A DNA stretch of 64,000 nt, taken from Leifsonia sp. Root4. GTDB lineage: Bacteria; Actinomycetota; Actinomycetes; Actinomycetales; Microbacteriaceae. The number at the start of each line of letters is the position of its first letter. Positions within the stretch are counted from its first letter, which is position 1. This document shows positions 1 through 8,727 of this stretch, in pieces. The stretch lies in NCBI RefSeq assembly GCF_001425085.1, contig NZ_LMDN01000001.1:819100-883099 (forward strand). The letters are read 5' to 3'. The notes below the pieces were generated by a model. The model saw nothing but the letters and a program-made list of their open reading frames with translations. It was not told where the DNA came from and did not search any database. The translations under genes and the position numbers were made by a program.

Positions 1-320
1 CGCAGGTGCTGCAGTTCCAGGGCAAGCTGGCAGAGGCCGAATCCGAGATGACGGCGGTGGCCGAGGATGCCGCCACCCACGAGTGGACCCGCATCGAGGC
101 CTTCGCCAGGCAGCACCGCGGCAAGGTGCACTTCGACGGCGGCGACCTGCCCGCCGCCCTCGCCGACTTCAAAGCCGCGGTCTTCCTCCGCGAGAAGCAC
201 GGAGCCCCAGCCGACCAGATGGAGACATCGCTCACCTCCGTGCTCGTCGTCGAGTCGCTGATCGCCGAGTCGATGGCGGCAACGGTTCCGCTCATCGGCC
301 GCGTCGAGCGCAGCGCCTGA
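1..320 (+). CDS. TPR-like protein, 3' end only
   Basis: The reading frame is open to the left edge of the window, so only the last ~105 residues are visible. They are helical and alanine-rich, with the spacing of tetratricopeptide-type repeats (GGDLPAALADFKAAVFLREK is a typical TPR helix pair). No catalytic motif is visible. It may be the tail of a larger tetratricopeptide protein or of a TPR-containing regulator; the missing N-terminus decides which. The gene ends 64 bases before the SprT-like gene, which has its own promoter-like sequence. Confidence 0.6.
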   Translation, partial: QVLQFQGKLAEAESEMTAVAEDAATHEWTRIEAFARQHRGKVHFDGGDLPAALADFKAAVFLREKHGAPADQMETSLTSVLVVESLIAESMAATVPLIGRVERSA

Positions 321-384
321 GCACGCTGAAACTCCAAGAATCCGGGCATTCCGCCGCGTCGGTGCTCGGCAGTAGTCTCATGCC

Positions 385-879
385 ATGGCAGATCTCGAAC
401 GTGTGAGGCACTGGGCGAATGCGCTCATCGCCCTGCACCTCAACCCTGCCGTCTGGAGCTTCGGCTTCGACAACGCCAAGAAGCGCGCCGGCCTCTGCAA
501 TTTCACCGCCAAGCGCATCACCGTCTCCCGCTATCTCGCCGCCCGCTACGACGACGACGAGATCCACCAGATCCTGCTGCACGAGGTCGCGCACGCGCTG
601 GCCGGCTCCCGGGCCGGGCACGGCCCACGCTGGGCGGCGATCGCCCGCGACCTCGGCTACGAGGGCGAACGCACCCACCACGGCGAGATCGCCGACGAGC
701 TCGCCCCGTGGCTCGGCCTCTGCCCGGCGGGTCACACGCACTACCGCTACCGCAAGCCGGTGCGCCAGCTCTCCTGCGGTGTCTGCGGCCGCGGCTTCTC
801 GACGGCCAACCTCATCGTCTGGGAGCACCGTGTGATCACGCCGGCCGCCAGACGCCTCGCCGCTGCCCAAAGCAGCTGA
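385..879 (+). CDS. SprT-like zinc metalloprotein
   Basis: A 164-residue protein of the SprT-like family. The zinc-protease motif HEVAH is at residues 66-70, followed by GHGPRW, the usual third-ligand region of the family. A C-terminal zinc ribbon is indicated by one CxxC pair (CGVC) near residue 131 and a CPAGH segment before it. Eukaryotic Spartan relatives cleave DNA-protein crosslinks; the bacterial role is not settled. The start is supported by a -10-like TAGTCT at 373-378, exactly 6 nt before the ATG with no Shine-Dalgarno, so the mRNA is probably leaderless. It stands alone as a transcription unit ahead of the CGNR gene. Confidence 0.8.
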   Translation: MADLERVRHWANALIALHLNPAVWSFGFDNAKKRAGLCNFTAKRITVSRYLAARYDDDEIHQILLHEVAHALAGSRAGHGPRWAAIARDLGYEGERTHHGEIADELAPWLGLCPAGHTHYRYRKPVRQLSCGVCGRGFSTANLIVWEHRVITPAARRLAAAQSS

Positions 880-929
880 GGCCGGCGGCTGAGTTCAGCC
901 ACCCTCGGGTAACCCGATACCGTAGTTAC

Positions 930-1568
930 ATGGCAGTTGCGAGTGTTGTGATCCCCACGGGTCAGTGGTTGGCCCCGGATGACGGCACACGCTGGTGGTT
1001 CGATTCCGGCTCCGCCGCGCTCGATTTCGCCTACACCGGCACGATCGTCGCCGAACAGGCAGACGGCGGCCCCCTCGACGATTCCGGTGCCGGAATCGAG
1101 CTGCTGCACAGCCTCGACAACCTCATCGCCTGGCTGGCGGAACGTTTCGGCTCCGTGCAGGGTGCGCCCAGGCCCGGCGACCTCGACGATGCGCGGGGCC
1201 TCCGCGATTCGATCGCCCGCCTGGCCGTCGCCTCCTCGCTCGGCACGGAGCTGGTGGCATCCGACATCGACATCGTCAACCTCTTCGCGGCGACCCCCGA
1301 CGTACCCCCTGCCCTCGGCGGCGGCACCCGTCAGGCCGGGCACGCCAGCGTGCGCACGCAGCAGGCGCTCTCGACGCTCGCCCGCGAGGCCGTGCGCTTG
1401 TTCGGCCCGGAGGCCGGCGGGCGCATTCGCAGCTGCTCGGCCGAGGACTGCTCGCTGATCTACCTCGACACCTCGCGCGCCGGCAGCCGGCGGTGGTGCT
1501 CGATGCAGCGCTGCGGCAACCGCGCCAAGGTGCGCAAGCACCGCGCCAAGGCCGCCAGCGCGGCGTAG
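930..1568 (+). CDS. CGNR zinc-finger protein
   Basis: A 212-residue protein. The C-terminal third carries the CGNR zinc finger: CSAEDCSLIYLD, then WCSMQRCGNRAKVRKHR, with the cysteine pairs and the naming CGNR signature. The N-terminal two thirds match the ABATE-type domain (FDSGSAALDFAYTGT). Such proteins are putative DNA-binding regulators, with a possible ligand-binding N-terminal domain; the target is unknown. The open frame extends further upstream, but the ATG at 930 is preceded by TACCGT at 918-923 with exactly 6 nt between, as in several other leaderless starts in this window. The gene is followed by the first racemase gene, which has its own promoter. Confidence 0.85.
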   Translation: MAVASVVIPTGQWLAPDDGTRWWFDSGSAALDFAYTGTIVAEQADGGPLDDSGAGIELLHSLDNLIAWLAERFGSVQGAPRPGDLDDARGLRDSIARLAVASSLGTELVASDIDIVNLFAATPDVPPALGGGTRQAGHASVRTQQALSTLAREAVRLFGPEAGGRIRSCSAEDCSLIYLDTSRAGSRRWCSMQRCGNRAKVRKHRAKAASAA

Positions 1569-1610
1569 TCCGCTCTGCGCGTCCGTCGAGACATCGACAT
1601 CGTGGCCCAG

Positions 1611-1629
1611 TGCCATGTCACACATTGTG
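1611..1629 (+). promoter_or_regulatory. putative GntR operator half-site
   Basis: The 13-mer ATGTCACACATTG (1615-1627) is identical to 15198-15210, which overlaps the perfect operator upstream of the hydroxyproline operon. It lies just upstream of a -10-like TATCGT (1634-1639) for the first racemase gene, i.e. where it would cover the -35 region. It is only half of the palindrome, so binding is less certain than at 15185 and 24737. Confidence 0.4.
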
Positions 1630-1645
1630 CCGCTATCGTTGAGCC

Positions 1646-2674
1646 ATGACGATGACGCCATCACTCTCTGTCCGAACGGTCGACTACCACACGGCCGGCG
1701 AGCCGTTCCGGATCATCCTCGGCGGGATGCCGGCCATTCCCGGCGAGACGGTCGGAGCGCGGCGGGTCTTCGCCCAGCGCAGTGAAGAGATCGACCGCTA
1801 CCGACGCCTGCTCTGCAACGAGCCGCGCGGCCACGCCGACATGTACGGCGGCTTCATCGTTCCGCCCGACGACGACGGAGCGGATCTCGGAGTGTTGTTC
1901 TGGCACAAGGACGGCTTCTCGACGGCGTGCGGGCACGGCACCATCGCGCTGGGCGCGTGGGCGGTCGAGTCCGGGCTGGTCGAGGCCGCGGATGACGGGG
2001 TCACCACGGTCACCGTCGACGTCCCGTCCGGACGCGTCGCCGCCAGGGTCGAAAGGGTCGGCGGCCGCACGACGCGGGTGACGTTCCGCAATGTGCCGTC
2101 GTATGTGATCGCTCGCGGCGTGACCGTCTCCACCAGCCGCGGTGACGTGCTCGTCGATCTCAGCTACAGCGGGGCGATCTACGCCTCGCTGCGCGCCGCC
2201 GACGTCGGGCTCGCCGTCACGCCAGAGGACTACACCGAGCTCATCGCCATCGGGCGGGAGGTCAAGTGGTTGCTCAACGACTCCGCCCACGCCAGGCATC
2301 CGTCCGATGAGCGGCTCTCCGGCGTGTACGGCACGATCCTCTTCGACGAGTTGGCCGCCACCCCATCCGGCCCGCGCCAGCGCAATGTCACCGTCTTCGC
2401 CGATGGCGAGGTGGACCGCTCCCCCTGCGGATCGGGAACCGGCGCCCGCGTCGCCCTGCTGGCCGATGACGGCACGCTGCTGCCTGAGCAGACGCTCCGC
2501 CACGAATCCATCGTCGGCACCGTCTTCGAGGCCGGCTTCGAGAACGGACCAGCCGCGGACCACGGCGTCGCGACCGTCGTGCCTGAGGTGACCGGCTCGG
2601 CGCACAAGACCGGCGAGCACCTCTTCGTCCTCGACGCCGACGATGAGCTCGGCACGGGGTTCGTGCTGCGATGA
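1646..2674 (+). CDS. Proline racemase superfamily enzyme (first copy)
   Basis: A 342-residue member of the proline racemase/hydroxyproline epimerase superfamily. Both catalytic cysteine motifs are intact: ACGHGTIALG (Cys95) and DRSPCGSGTG (Cys261). A Cys/Cys pair is the epimerase/racemase pattern, whereas trans-3-hydroxy-L-proline dehydratases usually have Thr at the second position. The neighbour, an ornithine-cyclodeaminase homologue overlapping by 4 bp (ATGA), is however the usual partner of the dehydratase. Candidate reactions are therefore proline or hydroxyproline 2-epimerisation, or dehydration of 3-hydroxyproline. The start follows TATCGT (1634-1639) by 6 nt and is probably leaderless; an operator half-site lies just upstream. 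The paralogue at 10273-11274 is the clearer 4-hydroxyproline 2-epimerase. Confidence 0.85.
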   Translation: MTMTPSLSVRTVDYHTAGEPFRIILGGMPAIPGETVGARRVFAQRSEEIDRYRRLLCNEPRGHADMYGGFIVPPDDDGADLGVLFWHKDGFSTACGHGTIALGAWAVESGLVEAADDGVTTVTVDVPSGRVAARVERVGGRTTRVTFRNVPSYVIARGVTVSTSRGDVLVDLSYSGAIYASLRAADVGLAVTPEDYTELIAIGREVKWLLNDSAHARHPSDERLSGVYGTILFDELAATPSGPRQRNVTVFADGEVDRSPCGSGTGARVALLADDGTLLPEQTLRHESIVGTVFEAGFENGPAADHGVATVVPEVTGSAHKTGEHLFVLDADDELGTGFVLR

Positions 2675-3630
2675 GCGCCGCACCCCGATTCGTCTCGGCC
2701 GGTGAGGTCTTCGCCTCCGTGGATTTCGGGCGCGCTGTCGCCGCCCTCGACGCGGCGCTGCGTGCCGGCCTCGACCCGGCCGCCGGATCGCCGCGCAGCA
2801 TCGTCGATGTGCAGAACGGCCAGCTCCTGCTCATGCCGGCCGAGGGCGCGGGCTTCGCCGGGGTCAAGCTGGCGTCCGTCGCGCCCGGCAACCCCGACCG
2901 CGGTCTCGAACGCATTCAGGCGGTCTACCTGCTGATGGATTCGGAGACGCTGAGCCCGCTGGCCCTCGTCGACGGCACCGCCATCACCACTCTGCGCACC
3001 CCGGCCGTCTCCGCGGTCGCCGCCTCGTACCTCGCGGAGCCCGGCGCGGCCGAGCTGGTGGTGTTCGGCTCCGGCCCTCAGGCGTTGGGGCACGTGCAGG
3101 CGCTCCGGGCCGTGCGCCCGCTGGAACGGGTGACGATCGTGGCCCGTCACGCCGGCCGCGCCGAGGCACTGGCCGCGCGACTGCGTGCCGACGGCCTGCT
3201 CGCCACGGTCGGTGACGCCTCCGCCGTGGCATCCGCGCCCCTCATCGTCTGCGCGACGACCGCGAGCGAACCCGTGTTTGACGGCGCGCTGGTGCGGGAC
3301 GACGCGTGCGTGATCGCGGTCGGCTCGCACGAGCCGACGATGCGCGAGCTCGACTCCGCCCTGATGGCCCGCAGTCAGGTCGTCGTCGAGGATCGGGCGA
3401 CCGCCCTGCGAGAGCCGGGTGACATCATCGTGCCGCTGAACGAGGGCGTGCTGGATGCCGCCGCGCTCGTGCCCCTCGCCGAACTCGTGACGGGGCGGGC
3501 GCAGCCGGGCCGCCCCCGCCCGCGCGTCTTCAAGAGCGTCGGGCAGGGCTGGCAGGATCTGGTTGTCGCCGCCGAGGTGTTCCGGCGCCTTCCCGCCGCG
3601 CACGCCGACACCGTTCAGGCGCCGAGGTAG
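2671..3630 (+). CDS. Ornithine cyclodeaminase / mu-crystallin family reductase
   Basis: A 319-residue protein of the OCD/mu-crystallin family. An N-terminal dimerisation/substrate domain (KLASVAPGNPDRGLERIQ) is followed by a Rossmann NAD(P) domain with GSGPQALGH near residue 131 and the conserved segment AVGSHEPTMREL. Known members include Delta1-pyrroline-2-carboxylate reductase, which makes L-proline from the product of 3-hydroxyproline dehydration or D-proline oxidation, and ornithine cyclodeaminase. The 4-bp overlap with the racemase-type gene suggests translational coupling and a shared pathway, favouring the reductase role (inference). Its 3' end overlaps the convergent livF gene by 16 bp. 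Confidence 0.8.
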   Translation: MSAAPRFVSAGEVFASVDFGRAVAALDAALRAGLDPAAGSPRSIVDVQNGQLLLMPAEGAGFAGVKLASVAPGNPDRGLERIQAVYLLMDSETLSPLALVDGTAITTLRTPAVSAVAASYLAEPGAAELVVFGSGPQALGHVQALRAVRPLERVTIVARHAGRAEALAARLRADGLLATVGDASAVASAPLIVCATTASEPVFDGALVRDDACVIAVGSHEPTMRELDSALMARSQVVVEDRATALREPGDIIVPLNEGVLDAAALVPLAELVTGRAQPGRPRPRVFKSVGQGWQDLVVAAEVFRRLPAAHADTVQAPR

Positions 3631-4325
3631 GCCTCGATCACGCGCGGGTCGGCGGCGAGCTCGGCCGCCGGCCCCGACATCGTCACGGCTCCGCTTTCGA
3701 GCACGTAGGCGCGGTCGGCGATCCGCAGCGCGGCGCGCGCGTTCTGCTCGACGAGCAGCACGGTCGTGCCCTGCGCCTTGACGGCGGAGATGATCTCCAT
3801 CACCTGTTTCACGACGAGCGGGGCCAGCCCCATCGACGGTTCGTCGAGAAGTAGGAGCTTCGGCCCTCCGACGAGGGCGCGGCCGAGGGCGAGCATCTGC
3901 TGCTCACCACCGGAGAGTGTTCCGCCCTGTTGCGCCCTGCGCTCGGCCAGGCGCGGCATCAACGCGTAGGCCTGCTCGATGCGATCGAGCACGAGCTTCT
4001 GGTCGGCGACGAGGTAGCCGCCGATGAGCAGATTCTCGTGCACCGTCATCGTGGAGAAGATGCGCCTGCCCTCCGGGATGTGCAGCAGCCCGGCGCCGAC
4101 GATGTCCCACGGGTTCATCGCGGTGAGGTCGGCGTCGCCCCAGCGCACCGTGCCGGAGCGCGGGCGCACGAGGCCGGAGATCATCGACAGCGTTGAAGTC
4201 TTGCCCGCGCCGTTGTTGCCGAGCAGGGCGACGATCTCACCCTCGTGCACCTCGATGCTGAGCCCGCGCAGCGCCTGCACCCTGTGGTAGAACAGCTCGA
4301 CCTGGTCGAGCACGAGCACGCTCAT
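3615..4325 (-). CDS. livF: Branched-chain-type amino-acid ABC transporter ATPase LivF
   Basis: A 236-residue ABC ATPase. Walker A GNNGAGKTS, signature LSGGEQQML, Walker B LLLLDEPS and an H-loop region (LLVEQNA) are all present; EQNA in place of EHDM is typical of LivF. It ends in VIEAYLGA, a LivF/LivG hallmark. It energises import of amino acids or amino-acid derivatives with LivG, LivM, LivH and the binding lipoprotein encoded upstream. The start has a strong Shine-Dalgarno (GGAGGAGA) and overlaps the livG stop by 4 bp. The position within the hydroxyproline locus suggests proline, hydroxyproline or a related compound rather than leucine as substrate (inference). Confidence 0.92.
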   Translation of the reverse strand: MSVLVLDQVELFYHRVQALRGLSIEVHEGEIVALLGNNGAGKTSTLSMISGLVRPRSGTVRWGDADLTAMNPWDIVGAGLLHIPEGRRIFSTMTVHENLLIGGYLVADQKLVLDRIEQAYALMPRLAERRAQQGGTLSGGEQQMLALGRALVGGPKLLLLDEPSMGLAPLVVKQVMEIISAVKAQGTTVLLVEQNARAALRIADRAYVLESGAVTMSGPAAELAADPRVIEAYLGA

Positions 4326-5137
4326 TCCGTCTCCTCCGCTCCGAGGTAGGCCTCGATGACAGCCGGGTTGTTCTTGATCTCGACGGGTGTTCCGTCGGCG
4401 ATCTCCTTGCCGAAGTTGAGCACGACGATGCGCTCCGACACCTCCATCACGAGGCCCATGTCGTGCTCGATCAGCACGATCCCGACCCCGAGCTGCTGAA
4501 TCCGCCGGATCAGCACCATCAGCTCGGCCTTCTCCTGATGGTTGAGACCGGCGCCGGGCTCGTCGAGCAGCAACAGCCGCGGTTGCGACGCAAGGGCGCG
4601 GGCGATCTCGACGCGGCGCTGCTCACCGTATGGCAGTTGGGTGACGAAGAGCTCCTCGTCGCCGCGGAAGCCGACAAAGTCGAGCCAGCCGCGGGCGTCG
4701 AGCGTGCACCTCTGCTCGCTCGCCCGGTAGCGCCGGTTATGCAGGAGCTGGTCGAACACGTTCTGGCGGATCCTGCTGTGCATCGCCGTCTTCACATTAT
4801 CGAGAACGCTCATGTCCGAGAACAGGCGGAGGTTCTGGAAGGTGCGCGCCATGCCGTTCATGGTGATGGTCGACGGGCGCACCCTGGTGATGTCCTCGCC
4901 GCCGAAGAGCACGCGGCCGGCGTTGGGGCGGTAGAAGCCCGTGATGCAGTTGAATGCGCTGGTCTTGCCCGCCCCGTTCGGCCCGATCACCGAGACGATC
5001 TCGCCCTCGTGCACATCGAAGCTCAGCCCGTCGACGGCGCGCACGCCGCCGAACTGCACGGCCAGATCGCGCACGGAGAGCAGCAGCTCGCCCCGCTGGG
5101 CAGCGTCGCTCGGCTGGGTCTCTGTCAGCTGTGTCAT
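4322..5137 (-). CDS. livG: Branched-chain-type amino-acid ABC transporter ATPase LivG
   Basis: A 271-residue ABC ATPase with Walker A GPNGAGKTS, the LivG-typical ARTFQNLRLF segment, Walker B LLLLDEPGAGL and IEHDMGLV at the H-loop. The signature is degenerate, reading LPYGEQRRVEIARAL instead of LSGGQ, which is common in LivG proteins. The open frame continues upstream, but the ATG at 5137 overlaps the livM stop by 4 bp and gives the family's usual N-terminus. It pairs with LivF as the nucleotide-binding heterodimer. Confidence 0.92.
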   Translation of the reverse strand: MTQLTETQPSDAAQRGELLLSVRDLAVQFGGVRAVDGLSFDVHEGEIVSVIGPNGAGKTSAFNCITGFYRPNAGRVLFGGEDITRVRPSTITMNGMARTFQNLRLFSDMSVLDNVKTAMHSRIRQNVFDQLLHNRRYRASEQRCTLDARGWLDFVGFRGDEELFVTQLPYGEQRRVEIARALASQPRLLLLDEPGAGLNHQEKAELMVLIRRIQQLGVGIVLIEHDMGLVMEVSERIVVLNFGKEIADGTPVEIKNNPAVIEAYLGAEETE

Positions 5138-6378
5138 GGCCGGCTCCCGTGATCGGTGGCACCCGGATCGGATGCAGGGCTCTGTTCCGCCGACGGTGCA
5201 GCCGGTGGCTGGGGCGCGGTGGCGTCCAGCTCCGCCTCGGCGGCGGCGACATCCGCCTTGGACACCGCAGCCCAGGGGATGTTCGTGGTCGGCACGGGTT
5301 CGACGACGCGCTTCTTGAGGAACGGCAGCACGTAGTTCGCCGGCCAGAGACCGGCGGGCCGGAAGATCATGACGACGACGAGCAGCACACCGAAGATCAG
5401 GTAGCGCCACTCCGCGAAGTCGCGGAGGAACTCGGGAGCGAGTGAGACGAAGAGCGCACCGATGATGACACCGGGGGTCGATCCCATTCCGCCGAGCACG
5501 ACGGCCATGAGCACGAGCGCCGAGTAGAGGAACTCGAAGCTCGGCGGCGAGATCGCGCTCAGGTGGGTCGCGAGCAGGGAACCGGCGACTCCGCCCCAGA
5601 CCGCGCCGATCACGTAGGCGGAAAGCTTGGCCTTGTAGCCGTTGATGCCCATCGCCTCCGAGGCGTCCTCGTCGTCGCGCACCGACTTCCACGCCCGACC
5701 GAGCTTGCCGCTGGCCAGCCGCGCCGCACCGACGGTGGCGACGCCGAGTGCCACGAACACGACGAAGTAGTAGAAGAGCACCTTGGCGCTGAAGAAGATG
5801 CCGCCGAGTTCGATGCCATCCGCGAACGACCAGCCGAAGAACTCCCAGGTCGGGATGCCGTGGATTCCGCTGGCACCCCCGGTCAGCTCGAGGTTGGTCG
5901 CCGTGATGCGGATGATCTCGCCGAAGCCGAGGGTGACGATCGCGAGGTAGTCGGAGCGCAGCCGCAGCGTCGGACCGCCGATGATCAGCCCCGCGATGAT
6001 GCAGGCGAGGATCACGAACGGGACCGTCTCCAGCATGCTGAAACCGAACTGGGTGGAGAGGATGCCGGAGGTGTACGCGCCGACGGCGACGAAGGCGATG
6101 TAGCCCAGGTCGAGCAGCCCGGCGTAGCCGACGACGACGTTCAGCCCCATCGCGATCATCACGTAGATGAACGCGGAGGTGAGGATCGAGATCACGTACG
6201 GCGAGGCGGTGATGAAGGGAAGCAGGAGAGCGCAGAGGAAGAGCACCAGGCCGAGCATGCTCATGAATCGCTTCGGCGCCAGCAGGCCGCTGAGCGCCGG
6301 CGGGCGCTCGCGCATCGGCAGGGGCGCCGTGATGCGGGAGAGGCGGTCCAGCCGCGGGAGCACGGTCTTGTCGGTCAC
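5134..6378 (-). CDS. livM: Branched-chain-type amino-acid ABC transporter permease LivM
   Basis: A 414-residue inner-membrane permease with about ten hydrophobic segments. It contains LivM family sequence: GLNVVVGYAGLLDLGYIAFVAVGAY, TLGFGEIIRI and the ATPase-contacting loop AWKSVRDDEDASEAMGIN. An unusually long hydrophilic C-terminal tail of about 60 residues, rich in Pro and Ala, follows the last helix. The GTG start has an AAAGGATG Shine-Dalgarno and lies 4 nt after livH. It forms the membrane channel with LivH. Confidence 0.92.
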   Translation of the reverse strand: MTDKTVLPRLDRLSRITAPLPMRERPPALSGLLAPKRFMSMLGLVLFLCALLLPFITASPYVISILTSAFIYVMIAMGLNVVVGYAGLLDLGYIAFVAVGAYTSGILSTQFGFSMLETVPFVILACIIAGLIIGGPTLRLRSDYLAIVTLGFGEIIRITATNLELTGGASGIHGIPTWEFFGWSFADGIELGGIFFSAKVLFYYFVVFVALGVATVGAARLASGKLGRAWKSVRDDEDASEAMGINGYKAKLSAYVIGAVWGGVAGSLLATHLSAISPPSFEFLYSALVLMAVVLGGMGSTPGVIIGALFVSLAPEFLRDFAEWRYLIFGVLLVVVMIFRPAGLWPANYVLPFLKKRVVEPVPTTNIPWAAVSKADVAAAEAELDATAPQPPAAPSAEQSPASDPGATDHGSRP

Positions 6379-6382
6379 GCGA

Positions 6383-7300
6383 TCACATCCTTTCCACGAC
6401 GCGGGCGCCGAGGATGCCGGTTGGTCGTATCGAGAGGAACAGGATCAGGCAGGCGAAGGTGAACACATCGCGCCACTCGCCGCCGAGCACGAAGGTGCCG
6501 AAGGACTCGAGCAGCCCGAGCACGAGCCCGCCGAGCATGGCGCCGTAGAGGTTTCCGATTCCGCCGATGACGGCGGCCGTGAAGGCCTTGAGTCCGATGG
6601 TGAAGCCCATCAAGAAGTCGATGGAGCCGTAGTACGCGCCCGCCATGACCCCGGCGGCGCCGGCGAGGGCCGAGCCGATGAAGAAGGTGCGCGAGATCAC
6701 CCGGTCGACGTTGACGCCCATCAGCAGGGATGCCCGCGGGTCCAGCGCGATGGCGCGCATCGCCCGGCCCTCACGGGAGCGCATGATGTACGCCTGCAGC
6801 ACCCACATCAGACCGCCGGCGATCAGCATTAACACCACCTGCGGCAGAGAGATCCGGCCGCCGAGGATCGAGAACGTCTCGCCGCCCATCCGGAACGGGA
6901 AGACCTTGGGCTCCGCGCCGAAGATCAGACGCACGCCGTACTCGATCGTGAACGACACCCCGACGGCGGTGATCAGCACCGCCAGCCGGGGGCTCGAGCG
7001 CAGCGGCTTGTACGCCACCCGCTCAATCAGGACGCCGATGCCGCCGGTGAGCAGCATGGTGATGAGCAGCACGAGCAACAGGATCGGCAGCGACGCCGTT
7101 CCGAGGAGGCCGACCGCCCCGCCGAGCACGACGAAGGCGATGAACGAGCCGAGCATGTAGATGTCGCCGTGGGCGAAGTTCAGGAGTTTGATGATGCCGT
7201 AGACCATGCTGTAGCCGAGGGCCACGAGCGCGTAGAACGAGCCGACGAACAGGCCGTTCCACACCAGCTGGAACAGCTGGTCGCTGAAGAAGTCAATCAC
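6383..7300 (-). CDS. livH: Branched-chain-type amino-acid ABC transporter permease LivH
   Basis: A 305-residue integral membrane protein with about eight helices and the LivH family sequences ALGYSMVYGIIKLLNFAHGD and SREGRAMRAIALDPRASLLMGVN, the latter being the cytoplasmic loop that contacts the ATPases. The start is GTG with a GAGGAT Shine-Dalgarno. The order in the operon is livK-H-M-G-F, transcribed leftwards. Confidence 0.92.
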   Translation of the reverse strand: MIDFFSDQLFQLVWNGLFVGSFYALVALGYSMVYGIIKLLNFAHGDIYMLGSFIAFVVLGGAVGLLGTASLPILLLVLLITMLLTGGIGVLIERVAYKPLRSSPRLAVLITAVGVSFTIEYGVRLIFGAEPKVFPFRMGGETFSILGGRISLPQVVLMLIAGGLMWVLQAYIMRSREGRAMRAIALDPRASLLMGVNVDRVISRTFFIGSALAGAAGVMAGAYYGSIDFLMGFTIGLKAFTAAVIGGIGNLYGAMLGGLVLGLLESFGTFVLGGEWRDVFTFACLILFLSIRPTGILGARVVERM

Positions 7301-7362
7301 GAAGGGCGATCCTCACTGCTGGGTGCGGGCGCGGCGCCGTCGCCGCGCCCGCACGCGGACGG

Positions 7363-8553
7363 TTAGTTCTGGAGGTCGTCCTTCAGCACGAAGGTGCCGT
7401 CGGGGCCGATCTGCACGATGGCGAAGCCGCCCTCGCTGAGGGTGCCCTCCTCCGTGAAGGTGAGCGGTCCGGAGAAGATCGGGAACCCGTCGAGCTCGCG
7501 CAGCGCGGCGACGACGGCATCCGTCTCGGTCGAGCCGGCATTCGTGATGGCCTCTGCCATGACGCGCACGGCGTCGTAGGACTGGGTCGAGTACGGGCCG
7601 GGGTCTGCGCCGAATGCCTCGGAGTACGAGGCGATCCAGTCGCCAGCGCCCTCGAGCATGTCGGGCGTCTGCGTGAAGGTGCCCACCACGGTGTCGGTGT
7701 AGCCGGGGCCGGCGATCTCGGCGAACTTCTTGTCGACGCTGCCGTCACCGACGAGGATCGGGCCGGTGTAGCCGGCATCGATCAGCTGGCGCGTGATGAG
7801 GGCGCCCTCCTGGTAGTACCCGGTCCACACGACGAAATCCGGGTTGGAGTTCATCACGTTGTTCACGTTCGCCGAGTAGTCCTTCTCGCCGGGCGTGACC
7901 GACTGGTCGAGGACGATCTCCAGAGTGCCCTCCTCCGTGGCCTGGTTGACGAAGGACGTCGCGAGGTCCTTGGAGTAGTCGGTGTTGTCGTTGAGCACGG
8001 CGACCTTGCTCGCACCCGACTTGAGCGCGTACTGCAGCGTCGCCGCGGCCTGCTGGGTCCCGGTTCCGTTGATCAGGAACACCGTGTCGAGGCCGGCGTC
8101 GACGAGCTTGTTCGAGTTCGCGGCCGGGATCACCATGGGGATGCCGGCGTCGTTGAAGATCGGCAGGGTCGGCAGGGTCGCGCCGGAGCAGTAGCCGCCG
8201 ACCGAGGCGACGATGCCCTGGGTGACGAGCTTGTTGGCGGCGGCGACGGAGGCGGTCGCATCGCAGGCGTCATCCTCGGTGATCAGTTCGAGTTCGCGGC
8301 CGTCGATGCCGCCTGCCGCGTTGATCTCATCGACCGCGAGCTGGCCGCCGTTCTCCATGTAGACGCCGAACGCCGACTCCGACCCGGAGAACGGTGCGAG
8401 CATGCCGAGCTTGATGGTGCCCTCCGCGCTGTCCCCACCGCCGGTGTCCTGCCCGAGTCCACCGGCGCAGCCGGAGAGGATCAGGGCGGCGGTTGCCGCG
8501 AGGGCGAGGGGAACGAGCCTACGAGCTGCTCGTGGTTGTCCGTGCTTGGTCAT
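7363..8553 (-). CDS. livK: Amino-acid-binding lipoprotein, LivK-type (Peripla_BP_6)
   Basis: A 396-residue lipoprotein. The signal peptide ends in a lipobox LILSGC with the lipidated Cys at residue 29. The rest is the type I periplasmic-binding fold of the Leu/Ile/Val receptor family (GMLAPFSGSESAFG, AVDEINAAGGIDGRELELI). It captures the substrate for the LivHMGF importer. The open frame runs further upstream; the ATG at 8553 is chosen for its Shine-Dalgarno (GGAAGGA) and the correct signal peptide. It is the first gene of the Liv operon, and an operator-like sequence lies about 85-105 bases upstream. Regulation with the hydroxyproline genes suggests an imino-acid substrate (inference). Confidence 0.9.
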   Translation of the reverse strand: MTKHGQPRAARRLVPLALAATAALILSGCAGGLGQDTGGGDSAEGTIKLGMLAPFSGSESAFGVYMENGGQLAVDEINAAGGIDGRELELITEDDACDATASVAAANKLVTQGIVASVGGYCSGATLPTLPIFNDAGIPMVIPAANSNKLVDAGLDTVFLINGTGTQQAAATLQYALKSGASKVAVLNDNTDYSKDLATSFVNQATEEGTLEIVLDQSVTPGEKDYSANVNNVMNSNPDFVVWTGYYQEGALITRQLIDAGYTGPILVGDGSVDKKFAEIAGPGYTDTVVGTFTQTPDMLEGAGDWIASYSEAFGADPGPYSTQSYDAVRVMAEAITNAGSTETDAVVAALRELDGFPIFSGPLTFTEEGTLSEGGFAIVQIGPDGTFVLKDDLQN

Positions 8554-8633
8554 GGTGTTCCTTCCGGGATACGTCAGTGGATCGTCGGATCGGGCGCCGA
8601 GTTCTGCGCCCCGTGTGGTGGTGCTGAGTCTGC

Positions 8634-8656
8634 TGTGTGACATGTTACATACTGCA
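8634..8656 (-). promoter_or_regulatory. putative GntR operator upstream of the Liv operon
   Basis: On the + strand TGTGACATGTTAC (8636-8648) matches the left half of the perfect operator (TGTGACATATTAC in reverse complement of 15185-15203) with one mismatch. On the minus strand it reads ATGTCACACA, as at 15198 and 1615. Over the 19-bp core 13 positions agree; the right half is weak. It sits between the ALDH gene end and livK, overlapping plausible -10 sequences for livK. Confidence 0.5.
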
Positions 8657-8727
8657 TGCAGAGAGCGGAAGAGCCGGCCCCCGCTCGTCGGTCACGATTC
8701 GGATACGGAGCCGGCGTCAGCTGTGGT

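Noticed and set aside
708-929. Extended N-terminus of the CGNR protein starting at 708
   Set aside because: It would lie inside the SprT-like gene and a leaderless-type promoter marks the start at 930.
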